Assembly (NCBI GenBank): GCA_037126765.1
Contig: JBBCBC010000034.1
Location: 19,528,691 to 19,592,690 of the forward strand
From: Stenogyne calaminthoides
Taxonomy: Eukaryota > Streptophyta > Magnoliopsida > Lamiales > Lamiaceae
Length of the DNA: 64,000 bases
Reading direction: 5' to 3'
Positions 1 to 11,080 of this stretch are shown piece after piece (position 1 is the stretch's first letter; every line of letters starts with the position of its first letter). The notes under the pieces were generated by a model. That model ran no database searches. It worked only from the letters and a program-made list of their open reading frames with translations, and had not been told where the DNA came from. The translations under genes were made by a program, and so were the position numbers.

Positions 1-1031
1 AAATCAAAGTAACTCCAGAGCTCATTTGTACTCAAGCGTTATTGTGAGCACTCGAAACCCCTTGAATTTTCCAAGTGTTTCATCTTTGAAGAGAGCTCAT
101 TTACTAAGCCTAGAATTATGTTCTTATCCAAAGCTTAGTTTCGAGATATCCTAGTTGTTTACTTGCGTCCTCATTGTAAAAGGATATCTCACCTTAGTTG
201 GAAACCAACCAAACCCAAACCCTTTTGATTAGGAAGTTTGTGAGTGTAGTAGTTGGAAGTGAGAGAGTTGTAAAGAGTGAGTAAGCTGTTGTGTTCAGTC
301 TGAAGACTCTATAGTAGAAGTTAGTAAGCTGATTGTTCAGTCTGAACGCTTGTGTGTGTTGAGTTAGTAAGCTGCAGTAGTTCAGCCTGAAAGCTCGTGG
401 TGATAAATTAGTAAGCTGCTGTGTTCAGTCTGAAAGCTTAAGGTAGTAGAAGTAGTGTGTTAAGGAATTTCTCTGAAGATCAGAGAGAGTGTACGTAGGA
501 GCTTGAGCCTCTGAACCACTACAACTTGCTGTGTTGTTTTGCTTTCTGCTTTGCATTATTACTTGTTGCATATTTCACTGAAAGCATTTATGATATTCAG
601 TTGGAACCAATCCACTGAACTTACATTAATTTGATCACAGCCTTAACCACTGTTTCATTAAGGAAAGATTTTTAGCAAAGTAAAACGAGTATAAACTTAG
701 GGCCTACACTTTCCGCACCCTAGATAAGATAGTCTAGATAGTTGTCAAACTGACAAACTTTCCTGAGTAGTCAGTAAGGTTATTATCTACTCCAAGCTTA
801 CTTGGACTCTGTTGAAAATCAGGATCAGTTGAGCTAATCTGAAGTCTCTGAAAGCCGCTCAGGGTTATTGTCTCAGTAGACTTTGACTCAGGGCAACTTG
901 TGCTTCTCAGGACTGAAACTCAGGACAACCTGACTCACTGATTTCAGTAAAATTTTAAAATTGAAAAATCACTACACACGTGTATTCCCCCCCCCATACA
1001 CGTGTGACACTCGTTTACACCGGGATCAACA
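1..1031 (+). mobile_element. 3' portion of a Sirevirus-like Copia LTR (window-truncated)
   Basis: The stretch can be aligned by eye along its length with the 3' half of the Copia B LTRs at 43440-44532 and 55920-56921. It shares the 'ggaaaccaacc' block, a run of AGTAAGCTG...CAGTCTGAAAGC repeats (about 281-436), the 'gtacgtaggagcttgag' block and the end 'acacgtgt...ccgggatcaaca'. It ends in CA at 1031 and no tRNA-Met primer site follows, so this is a 3' LTR or a solo LTR; its 5' end lies outside the window. The sequence continues straight into decayed Copia reverse transcriptase, so the element inserted into an older Copia. Family assignment rests on similarity to Copia B. Confidence 0.8.
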
Positions 1032-2000
1032 AGAAAGATTATACTCAGAAAGGGGTATTAAACTTTCTTCATCTGTTGTGAGATTTACCTCGATTCGTTC
1101 ATTTTTTTGGCTATAGTATCAAGTATAGATTTAGAATTACATAAAAAAAATGGACGTTACTGTTTTTCTCAATGGAGAATTCAAAGAAGAGGATAATGTT
1201 TGTAAATTGAAGAAGTCGAATTACAAACTTAAACAAATCCTCAAAACAATGGTACTTGAGATTTCTTGATATGATTGTCTCGTATTAACTTTGTTAGACA
1301 AAGATCACTGTGTTTATGTTTAACGGTCCAAAGATAGTTCCGTAATTCTATGATTATATGTTGATACACTGTTAGCTGAAAAGACACAATGAGAATCTTT
1401 TGGTGAAAGCTTTATAAAGATCGTTCAAAGAATTTACTTGGATAGTCTTAGCAGACTCATGTAGTAAGACTTCTAAAATGATTCAAATGAATGTATAAAA
1501 GCATGTTGATTCTCATGTTATAAAAAGACGAATAACTGAATTATGATGAATGTTCAAAGACTGAAAGATGAAATGTCAAATGTACCATAAACAAATTCAA
1601 TTGGATGTCTGATGTATGCTAAGTTGTGCGCACATCCAGACATTTGTTAAGTTATTGGTTTGGTTAGCAGATATCAGTTAATCCGAAAAAAAACACTAAA
1701 ATGTAGTGTGTGGGATTTTTTAGATATCTAAAGGATACTGCAGATTATTATCTCAAGGAGATAATCTAAATTTAGAGATTATACGGACACTAACGGGAAT
1801 TATGATTTAGATGCATTAAGTCAAATTCTAGTTATACCTTATTGCTTAATAAGAAAGCAATCTCGTGGTATAACATAAAATAAGTCTGTATAGCTCTGAC
1901 CATTATTAAAATTGAACTTATGGCATGTGCATCTGCAGTCAAATAAATATTTTGGTTAAGAATTTCATAAAATATTTGGAACTAGTAAGCACTCAATTGA
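1032..2000 (+). pseudogene. Decayed Copia reverse transcriptase / RNase H relic
   Basis: Broken coding remnants follow the usual Copia pol order. A match to the pre-RT motif (SVVRFTSIR) lies at about 1075-1105, then MDV-FLNGE at about 1150, CKLKKSNYKLKQ at about 1200-1235, a degenerate Y-V-D-D region near 1355, SIGCLMYAKLCAHPDI near 1600-1645, LVSRYQ near 1670, and RNase H remnants (EL-MACASAVK) near 1915-1945. Frames shift repeatedly and stops are frequent, so it is non-functional. It starts immediately after the LTR end at 1031, meaning that LTR landed inside this gene. It resembles the lineage with CKLKKS-YGLKQ in its RT. Confidence 0.75.
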
Positions 2001-2028
2001 GATCTGCAACGGTCTGTTGTGAATTACA

Positions 2029-2227
2029 CACTCTAGTGGGAGTTGTAATGATTCATTGATGTATCCATTCCAGTGGGAGCTGTAAAAATTGACTGTGGAA
2101 TCAAACACTCCAGTGGGATTTATATCGACTCACTGTGAAATCAAACACTCCAGTGGGAGCTGTAAAGATTGATTGTGAAATCAAACACTCAAGTGGGAGT
2201 TGTTACGATTCATTGTAGTAATCAAAA
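2029..2227 (+). repeat. Five-copy ~40-bp tandem repeat carrying AGTGGGAG
   Basis: Five units sharing 'actccagtgggagctgta' spaced by 37, 40, 40 and 40 bp (AGTGGG cores at about 2035, 2072, 2112, 2152 and 2192). The unit resembles the purine-rich 'AAGTGGGAGATTGTT' junction that precedes the 3' LTR in many plant Copia elements, and the array lies just downstream of the RNase H relic. It is therefore probably a tandemly amplified polypurine-tract region of the decayed Copia. Confidence 0.7.
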
Positions 2228-4080
2228 CAACTAAAGCTTACTCTAAAGATTTCAAGTATCATGAAAAGTTTGTCTTTGTAAAGACGTTGCAAGGAAGAAA
2301 GAGTGATTCTTGAATAAATTTCTGTTGACTTGATGCTGGCAGATTTGTTGTCAAACCTAATTACAGAAGATGTGTAAGACATCTTAAGATCTTGGGTTTG
2401 TATGGATTTAAATGGACTACGAAGTAGTTGTTAATGTTACTAGACATTTATGTATTGTGAATTATATGAAAGATTCATATAATAGTATGTCGACAAGTTG
2501 ATTGACTCTCTCATACGAGCAATCGCCTCTGACATCGAGGTATGTGCAGAGATGAGATTATATTGTAGATAATCGTAATAGATTTTACCACGAATCTATT
2601 TGACTTGTTACAAAGCTAAATCAATGGATTCCTAGACAATAGAAGGAGGAAATTCAAGTTGAGTGTCGATGATACACTTGAACTGTGATTTACACGATGT
2701 CAAAATAAATAAAATGGCATACGCTTCCATTTTGGGAAGTTAAAATATCGTGACATGTGTTTCATACCACATGTGTTAAGTTGACCATAAGGAAATGAGA
2801 AAGTTATCCCTATTTTCTCATTGTAGGAAGCCTTGAGGTTTTCATAAGCCTCTTAAAAGTACCCTTAGGACTTTCTACTAAATTTCTAAGTCTTCACTTT
2901 AATTAGTGTTGCTACTTTAGCATGCTACCAATGGCTATGATTAATGCGGTGCATGTCTAGGAAAGCAGCTATAGTGGGAGTCTATAGTTATTTTGTGTGA
3001 AAGGAATGACATCTTTATTAACACGTTATAATGTATTCATTGACCGGTCAATCGAGTTGAGAACTTGATTATGAATGCATAGATCTTATGAAAGGTTTAT
3101 TATGCTCTAATAGTTTCAAGGGATTGAAAGAGATATGTCAACCTGTGTTAACTTAAAGAGTGCTGGGGTATAACGAGTTTTGAATTCTTCATATAAAACT
3201 GATTGAGTTGCTATATATCATTAACACGTTATATAGCGTGAAAAACTCATATTCTCGCGGGTCACACGATTTATTTGCCTGTATGAAAAGGTATTATGTG
3301 TTGGTGTAAAGAGGTGAAGTAAATGAGTGTAAGGCTCAAACTTCATGTGTGAGTGGGAGATGAAAGTAATTATTATATTAATAATTAATTTAATATTAAT
3401 TACTACCTCCGTCCCGAAAAAACGTGCACACCTACTTTATTATCGAGTTTTTGTGAGCGAATTATTTATTAGTATTTCAAATGATAAAGTAATTTTTAAA
3501 GAGGGGTATTATAGATTTACCTCTCATCTATTGCATGCATCTTTAAAAATTATTTTATCATTTCAAATACTAATAAAAAACTCGCTCGCAAAAACAAGTG
3601 AAAACAGTAAACGTGCACGTTTCTTTGGGACGGAGGGAGTATTAGTTAATAGTTAAATAAAATCCACCCATGAAGTGGATAAGTTTGAAGGAGGAAAAAT
3701 TATAACCTCCGAGAGATATATAAGAGATAAGATAATTGATTTTCGAGGCTGAATTCAAGAATACGGAGAATTCAGTTACGGGAAAATCACGCTCTCACTA
3801 TTTCTCTTTTTTTCTCCTTCTCTGGCAAAGACACAGAAACACGGTTCTGTATGTATCACATTTATACATAAATCAAAAAGGCTCTTAAATTGTGATAAAT
3901 GGAAGCAATCCGTGAACCGATTCTCGTGGTTGTGTTTCGGACTCAGAGAATCCAATGCGTACGTAGAATTCAACCGGGTTCGATATTCTTCCGCTGTAAT
4001 TCTGGAATAAAGGTTAGTGAATTTTTAACTCTCGTATTCCAACAGAAGTGAATCAGTCTGCTTGTTTGTGACTGTTGCAG
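2228..4080. other. Non-coding stretch, probably LTR relic of the decayed Copia
   Basis: No gene is supported here. The position after the RNase H relic and tandem repeat, plus a leader-like segment at about 3700-4010 ('gagatatataagagataag', 'attcttccgctgtaattctgg') typical of the end of plant Copia LTRs, suggests a decayed 3' LTR. A Stowaway MITE is inserted at 3403-3639. The boundaries cannot be fixed and there is no clear TG...CA pair. Confidence 0.35.
3403..3639. mobile_element. Stowaway-type foldback MITE
   Basis: The ends are CTACCTCCGTCCCG at 3403 and CGGGACGGAGGGAG-like at 3639, flanked by the TA dinucleotide (3401-3402 and 3640-3641) expected for Tc1/mariner-type Stowaway elements. 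The whole 237-bp element folds back on itself: the segment around 3440-3500 is nearly the exact reverse complement of 3540-3600. A reading frame across it is incidental. It is non-autonomous and carries no transposase. Confidence 0.9.
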
Positions 4081-5592
4081 GGAAGAAGCGGAACACTGTT
4101 TTCTGATAAGTTGCCAAATACAGTTTGACTTTGAGCTGTCACACAGCTGGAAAAATGCAAGAGTTTACTTTTACGGAAGATGAATATCCTTGAGTGTTGT
4201 TTCACTTTTAAGTGCATTTCTTCATATTGATATGTAGTCTGTACATTCTTGTTTAATCATTTTTAATTATTTATTTCAGACGATTGCAAACAACGGTACC
4301 TCATTAATCATTTTTTCATGTTAATTTAGATTATGGGTTCTGTAGGACTATGTTAAAGTTTGTATGGGACGTAATCCTGCAGGGAAACAAGTGAAGCCTT
4401 AGAAAGAGAAGGCAGCTGAAATTGAGAAAGCTAAAGGAGTCTGATGCTGGGAAGTAGACTGTCAAGAGTGTTGTGCCAACTGCCAAGCAAAGATGATGAA
4501 GACTCTCAGGTATATGCTTTTTCAATATTCCTAAAATGTGGCCTTTTTCTTGTTCTGATTATCAAACTGTTCTTCTATGGCGCTTTGAGACATCCTAGTT
4601 TCACTGTCTAAACCTTTATTAAAGAGAGCTCTCTGTTTTTCAACTTCAACTTTGAAGTTTGAACGTGCTGTGCTTCTTGATACTTGTGGCTTGGCCGCCC
4701 ATTCTGTTTTGTTTGAGAAACCTTTTTAAAATGTTTAAGTTTATTTTTGAAACTTTCCTCACAAATATCTAGTTTGTATTTCATTATTTTTCTATTGGTG
4801 AGAGATTTAGTATAACTATTGGGGTGAATTATTTATTGAATACTTCCCTAATTCGAAATTTTCGATACAAGTGTTTGTTTAATGTTAGTTTTGAATTTAT
4901 CATATAGTGATAGCTATTGTGTCTGTATTTGTTTGCTATATTTTGTAAATGTTTTGTCTCAATAGCCTGTGATTATATCGTGTTTGTATTTGTTGAGCTG
5001 TGTAAATTGATTCTGTAATCTCAATGAGTTTACATGTTTTTGGTGAAACTGCAGGACGAGGATGACTCTGATGATTCTGAAGATGAATCTAGTGGAGCCA
5101 CCAAAGAAGGTAGTATTGAAGACTATATTATATTTGCAAAAATTTATGCTGTACAATTTTAGATTTTAACTTAAATGAAGGCTGAGACAAGTAAGAAGCG
5201 AGGAGCTCCAGAATCTTGTATCAAGACTCCTGCTGTGCAAGACGAAAAGGCAAAAGTAACACCTCAGAGAACGGGTAATTCTGCTGTCTGTATGGATATA
5301 TAGCTTTTGTTTTAGTAAATTTGTTTGTAGATATTAATATACATTCTTCTTATGATTAGATGGCAAAAAAGTCAGTGGCCATGTTGCTACCCCTCACCTC
5401 AGCGGACACCAAAATCGGGAGGGTCGCATTCCTGCAACAAGTATGCCTATGATTATAATTTATAAGATAAATGCTGATGATTGGCAATATGTCGTGTGTT
5501 TTATTATAACAATATGCATAAATTGATGGAGCTGGTTTCGTGCAGGACTTTTGGATTCACACTCTAAGGCCAAGCATTCAAGCAAAAAGTAG
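4081..5592 (+). pseudogene. Plant HD2-type histone deacetylase (HDT) pseudogene, exons with introns
   Basis: Five exon-like blocks reproduce the plant HD2 (HDT) order. At 4081-4190 are FSDKLP and, after a frame change, FELSHSWKNARVYFYG from the N-terminal domain. A lysine-rich block with stops lies at 4345-4511. An acidic block, DEDDSDDSEDESSG, is at 5055-5109. A Lys/Ser-rich linker is at 5181-5274. KKVSGHVATPHLSG is at 5360-5440, and the C-terminal end of a C2H2 finger, LDSHSKAKHSSKK-stop, at 5546-5592. GT/AG borders are visible around the later blocks. The N-terminal MEFWG exon is not found; it may lie beyond the retroelement on the left. The finger is frameshifted between SCNK and LDSHSKAKH and has lost its second Cys, and stops interrupt the second block. 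HD2 proteins are nucleolar chromatin deacetylases; this copy is unlikely to be functional. Confidence 0.75.
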
Positions 5593-7726
5593 TAATTTGG
5601 ATTTAGGCATGCAATTTTCTGGGATTTGATTCAGGTGTAAAGGCTTTTGGGGTAGGTAACAAACTTCACTGGGGCTGTTTTGGGTTATTAGCAACTATGT
5701 AGTGGGATGTTTTTATGCTTTTATGAATTCTGGATATCTATATGCCAAGTGATGTGGTTCGAATTTTAATCTTTTGCTATGTTTACGTTTCTAGTTATAT
5801 ATTTTCCTTACATTTTATGAAATTATCTGTCAACTCTCGTGTGCCCCAATTGTTGCATTATATTACTTGTTAATGTTGCTTCTTTGCAATCTACATGGTT
5901 TAACGAAATGTGTTGGGTTCTTCACAAGTGCCTGTTTTTTTACCAATCTAAAAAAAGCATTATTGCAAAAGAGGATCCGTATGCTTGATTCTAGCTATTT
6001 TTATAAATGCCCTACTTTTATTACATTATGTACTGTACATCCAAGCTAGTCCCTTGAAGCATAATTTATGCATTTAACTTGTATCAGATCTTTCTTTTCT
6101 TTTCATCTGTAAAATTTGTTTCGCTGAATAATAACTTTTCATGAGGCAAGCTGCAAAAACGACAATCTGAACATGGCATAGATAAAGACGAAAGCATAGA
6201 AGTCATTAGTGAAACATGGCTTGGCCAATCTATCTACCGTTACTGCAAATTCAACCACTCATCAACAAATAATCTTCTAAATCGTATTAAATTTCTATGA
6301 TGAATTCATTGTACGTCCAACCAACTCTGAAAATATATTTCAGTGCCCACACTTGGAAATAATATATGATAATATATACATCATATAATTATACTCTTAT
6401 AGTCATTACAGAGTCGAGCATTTATGATGCTTGATCCGTAGACTGGACAAGGACAAGACAACTTTGCCATCAAATGCTGACATTTTTTTAATTGAACAAA
6501 TGCTAACTCAAAAGTTGATTACATAATGTCTCTAAACAAAACACAAGTGCCATATTTTAACTGCATCGAAAAAAGGCCATATTTTAACATGACAAACTTG
6601 TATAGACCTATTAACTTTATTTTTAATTCATGATATTCGATCCTACTCAGAGTATAATAAAAGTCAATTTTAGTAATTTAAAAAAATGTGTTTGAAATAA
6701 GTGAAAATGATCAAATAATCCAAGTTTATAGACCTAGTTCATGGAAACTCTTTTAACAAATATAAATAGACAATAGCTTGGAATATATGAATTATAGTAT
6801 AGCGAAATATTCTGCTGCCACGTGACACCCAACCGTCCAAAAAAATCTTTAGGCAGGATGAAAGTAATAAAAATTTTAACACAAAACTTTCTCCCTCAAC
6901 TTCAGCGGTTTGGCGGTCTACAATGCATAAAATACGAACTAATAAACAAACGGAACTATATATAAATAAATACGTATATATGTTTATTAGGAATGAAATA
7001 GCAAAAAACTGCAGTAATGCACTTCACTTTCATTAAAAAGAAAACCAGGACACTCTGTTGATGCCCAATTTAGTCAACAGTAACTGTAAAAAAATATAAG
7101 CACAAGAACTCCTGATATTTCATTAAATTCTGGATAAAACTGCTAATAACACACTGAAGAAAGAGAAACAATAGTTCCCAAATTACAGGGGAATTCAAAA
7201 GTAACAAACAAAAAGAAAGAGGAAAAAAGGGATAAAGAAACTGAAAGACATAACCTGCAAGCCTGGCAAAATTAACGCTAGTATGAGCTGATGGGATTCT
7301 GAATTAGTCATACTCAGACATACTGGATGCAAGTGCAATCTTTTCTGCAGACAAAACTGGGCAACCTGTGTACAAATATCAACATAAGCTGCAATCTATA
7401 ACAAGCATGCCCCGGCAGGAGTACCTAACCTGCAAATCTTGGAAAAACTGTATTAAATGATCAATTAATATATAGACCTAAACTTATTGGAATGTTAATT
7501 AGCCCAACACCATGGCAGGTTGTGTACAAGAGGAACCTTACCTGTCTTTTTGGGTAAAGAGTGTATTTTTCTGTTTTGGTTATAGGACCTATCTTGTACG
7601 GTTGTTTTGATACAATGTTTAACAATAGGAAATGGTTTCGAATGACAGAATTTAGGAACTGAGAAATATGTTAAGGGAATACCAAGAGGGAAATATAGAT
7701 GAGAAACATTTTTAAAAAAAAATATA
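5593..7726. other. AT-rich intergenic DNA, no supported gene
   Basis: No domain-bearing reading frame and no clean repeat boundary was found. A short minus-strand frame at about 7306-7360 (ending SSMSEYD-stop) and a good donor-like CAG/GTAAG near 7540 on the minus strand could be the 3' exons of an unrecognised gene, but there is no protein family match. Short ORFs such as 5867-6049 have no recognisable content. Confidence 0.4.
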
Positions 7727-8152
7727 TGTTAGGAATATAAGCTAGGGAGCCTAACTTAACTCAAAACCATAGTCATATGTTAAGGATTGACTCCCACTTA
7801 TATACCCTTCCACACTTTCATGTGGAACCGATGTGGGATCGTAACAATCGACCCCCCCTTAAAAGCCGAACGTCCACGGACGGCACACTCCGGGTGGCAA
7901 CCCATATACCAAGGCCCACTTCCCGGGTGGCAACCCCCCTTGGGCCCACATCCGAGGTGGCAACCCATGGGCCCACCATCGGGTAGCCCAATTCCGCAGC
8001 CCGCCCGAATTTTCCCACAGACGGCGCCAATTGTTAGGAATATAAGCTAGGGAACCCTAACTTAACCCAAAAGCATGGTCAAAGGTTAAGGATTGACTCC
8101 CACTTATATACCCTTTCACACTTTCATGTGGAACCGATGTGGGATCGTAACA
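7727..8152 (-). mobile_element. Complete TRIM (terminal-repeat retrotransposon in miniature)
   Basis: Two near-identical 120/121-bp terminal repeats (7727-7846 and 8032-8152) begin TGTTAGGAATATAAG and end GATCGTAACA. They flank a 185-bp GC-rich non-coding core. Read on the minus strand, the first LTR is followed at once by TTGGCGCCGTCTGTGGG (8015-8031), a classic plant LTR-retrotransposon tRNA primer site. The core ends in a polypurine tract AAGGGGGGG just before the second LTR, so orientation is minus. Flanking pentamers (ATATA, AAATA) are similar but not identical. It has no coding capacity and would need enzymes in trans. Confidence 0.88.
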
Positions 8153-8201
8153 AAATATTTTTGCGGCCAAATAACTTTAGTTTTTAAGTGAAAAATAAGT
8201 A

Positions 8202-8874
8202 CAGTAAAACCTCTATAAATTAATAACTTTGGGACCAGAGGATTTTATTAATTTATAGAGATATTATTATATCGATAAATTAATAATTTATTAATTTAAA
8301 GAGGTTTTAACGTATATGCACAGTTGACCTTCAAAGTTCTAAATTCTTTGAATAACTTTAAGTATACATGCATAGTTATTGATGAAAATTAAGTTAAAAT
8401 ACAAATGTACTAGTAGAATTCCATGAATACAAACTCACGTGGAAGTTGGAATGACATGTTTAAATTAATTGATTTTGGAAAATACAAAAATATGGTTCAT
8501 TGGACTAACATTTGTGCATTGAATCATGGATAGAAATCAGCACTATATATTTATCCATTGGAATCTTGGTAAATCACACACAAAAATGGTCACTCATCTA
8601 AAAGGAATTCAAAAATCAACAATGACAAACCAACAACGAAAGATGTTATGTGAGTATAAGAGAGATCAATATATGTTGGATTATTTTTAATAATTATTAA
8701 TTTATAGTTTCGTCGGGACCAATATATATACACTGGGATCTCAAAAAAATTATTATCTTATAATTTTATTGATTGGGTCCCAAATTTGTACTGGTCCCAA
8801 CTTGGGACCGGACAAATTATTAGTTTTAGCGAGGTTATTAATTTATCGAGTATTAATTTAACGAGGTTTTACTG
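8202..8874. mobile_element. Emigrant-like (pogo/mariner-type) MITE
   Basis: The left end CAGTAAAACCTCTATAAATT and the right end, inverted CAGTAAAACCTCGTTAAATT, form long terminal inverted repeats. TA dinucleotides flank them at 8200-8201 and 8875-8876. These ends match those known for Emigrant-type MITEs related to pogo-like transposons. The 673-bp body is non-coding and contains a second, internal copy of the end motif near 8260-8312, so it may be rearranged or composite. Confidence 0.8.
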
Positions 8875-9000
8875 TACATGCTAATGCCTCCCCTGTGAAT
8901 AATATAAAACTATAAGCAGGAAAATAGAGTAAAATCGGCAGAAGCAGAATGAGTGTATGGATGATTTACGGGACAACAGTCTAGGAGAAACTTTGTTTTT

Positions 9001-9505
9001 CCTATTCCGTAAGTTTGACCAATCAACCTGAAATCAATGGTTTTTCTTACAAGTTAAACAGCAAATCTGGGGTTTAGGTCAGTGAAAGCTATTTTGAATC
9101 ATGTGCCCGAAACAGTCGTTATTTCTCCTATATACGAGCTATTTCTTTGGAAGGTGGGAAGGGTGAAAATCAGGAAACGGTGAGTTTTTCCACCTGAATC
9201 GTGGAAGCCTTTTCACATAGGCAAAAACAAGATATGGACGAATCAAGGGCCAGAACAATCTACTTAAACTTCATTTTTCCTAGGTATTCAATAAATTCAC
9301 CAATCAGGATCCTACAAGTCAATACCAATTTTGGGGTTTTAAGGTTTTTGGGAAAATGTTTTGGATCATGTGCTTGTATCGTTTGCTATGCCTCCTAAAA
9401 CTGAGCTATATCTTGGGAAGGAGGAAAGGGAGAAAATGGTGAATCATCCCCACCTGCACAGTGGAAAATAGGCAGTAAGCCTTTTCTCACGTGAGGACTA
9501 AAAAA
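9001..9505. repeat. Imperfect ~280-bp-spaced direct duplication
   Basis: Two copies of one segment, about 9005-9220 and 9285-9505, share blocks such as 'ttggggttt', 'atcatgtgc', 'gagctat', 'aaggagg/gaaggtggg' and 'aagccttttc(a/t)ca'. They are diverged, with small gaps. The pair lies just 3' of the U2AF35 pseudogene on its strand and may be duplicated 3' flank. No coding content is seen. Confidence 0.5.
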
Positions 9506-9589
9506 AAAAAAAAAAAAAGCAACACGATACAGTAAACAATAATATAATCAAACAAAGAAATGAGACTAACCGAGAAATGTCCTTAGACT

Positions 9590-10895
9590 CTAATAGTCAT
9601 ATTTTCCATTTCCTTGCTCAGGTGGATGCGAATTAGCTTCATGGGCCCGTTCATCATTATGTTCACCATTGCTTTTATCTTCATGGGGCCGTTCTTCGGT
9701 ATGATCTCTGCCAGATTCAACATCCTCTCTTTCTCTATTCCACTGCTCGATTTTTGCCCTTCTCTCAACAGTGCTTTCTCTTGCGTTTCTGCAGGCCCCA
9801 GGACTTCTGCTACGTCCACTTCTCCGGGCCCCTGGACTTCTGCTTCGAGGCCTTCTACCTCTATCATTGTGGCGGTGGTCCCCCCTTCTCCCAGAGCCAT
9901 GACGCTCACGTTCATCATAGGTATGAGGGAGAGGACTGCGGCTTCTGCTTCTACTGTGATCACTCCTTTGTCTACCTCTCCGGAACAGTAGTTGCCTCAG
10001 CTCTCTTCAAACAAATTTTATGCATCAACCACACATAAAATGAACCAAGGTTGATAAGAGGAAAAAAAAAACTACAGAAAACAGACCTGCTTATCTTTTT
10101 CAGATGCAAGAAGTTGCAATATCCACCACGATTGCATACGTTTTCTTCATACTGCCTACCTCACGGAAATGATGGGACGCCCTAAAATAATTTAATGTAA
10201 GCATTCATCAGGACAAAATCAATAATAATATTTGAAAAGGGAGGCTCATTATTAATTCTAGACCTTTGTGGAGTAAACAGGTTAAAGATATTCCAAAATG
10301 AGAGAGCAAAAATGCATACATAATTCAGGAAGATCAAAGATGTGTAACCTTCTACTACCACTAAATTTTTTAGTTTTAAAGCAGACATTTCCAAAGCGGA
10401 TCAAGATTGCAGATCAATTCACCTAATACCTATACTCCGTCGCATATTTAGGTTTTAAATTGGCTGGTGAGTCTATCACTAAACAATAAACAATAAAAGA
10501 GCTTGAGAAAAAACAGTGTCTAGCTTCCACAAATCATAATTTCATAATTATATATTCAACAGACTGTTTATACAAACCACCAAAACCCCAAGAATGACAG
10601 ATCCAAAACAACAGATTAGTTTGGCCTAATTTTCCTTAAAATAACAGAGAAAACTAATTTTGCAACTCAAATTTCCTTCCAAATTTCAATGAATTTAAAA
10701 CTTGTAAACTATATATAAGTGACTGCAGCTCATAAAAGACGAGAAATAACCTTCATAAGACCTTCCGACGAGATTCTGAAGAGCAGCTTGTGCTTGGTCT
10801 TCCTCTCTAAACTGGACGTAGACATTCCCAACCATGTGGTCCGCCAAGTTATCACATATATTGAGGCTCTGAATGTCACCATATTTGCTGAGCTC
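9590..10895 (-). pseudogene. U2AF35 (U2 snRNP auxiliary factor small subunit) pseudogene fragment, three exons
   Basis: Three minus-strand exons with GT/AG borders match plant U2AF35. Exon 10751-10895 encodes the atypical RRM (ELSKYGDIQSLNICDNLADH onward, through FREEDQA). Exon 10087-10181 holds GRPII and RQYEEN-CNRGGYCNF of the second CCCH finger. Exon 9590-10004 holds SRELR, an Arg/Ser-rich tract, RRAKIEQWN and the C-terminus. U2AF35 recognises the 3' splice-site AG with U2AF65. The middle exon has a deletion between GRPII and RQYEEN that removes the conserved segment containing the first finger Cys and shifts the frame, giving an immediate stop. No first-finger or N-terminal exon lies between 10896 and the neighbouring PPR gene. 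It is therefore a truncated, intron-containing duplicate, not a retrocopy. Confidence 0.82.
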
Positions 10896-11080
10896 CTGAA
10901 ACAAATCTTTTATGACAAAATAATAAATGAAATCAGAAGAGCTCAACTTCTAACAAGCATTGAGTTAAGATGAAAAATCAAAAGCTTCTGTCCTATGTGG
11001 CAATCTCTCGACTTTTCTTTTCCCCGGTTTTCTCAATCATTAAATGTGTTTCAGCTGTCCATTTAGCAGATATCCCAAAA

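Noticed and set aside
3345..3656. 103-codon open frame
   Set aside because: It lies across the foldback Stowaway MITE and is explained by the palindrome.
7290..7560. Minus-strand terminal-exon-like frame with good splice-like sites
   Set aside because: No protein family is recognisable and no upstream exons can be linked; mentioned only in the intergenic entry.
7777..8050. Overlapping proline-rich frames on both strands
   Set aside because: They run through the TRIM core and LTR; GC-rich non-coding sequence stays open in several frames by chance.
9583..9991. Open frames of about 125 codons on both strands
   Set aside because: They are shadows of the Arg/Ser-rich C-terminal exon of the U2AF35 pseudogene.
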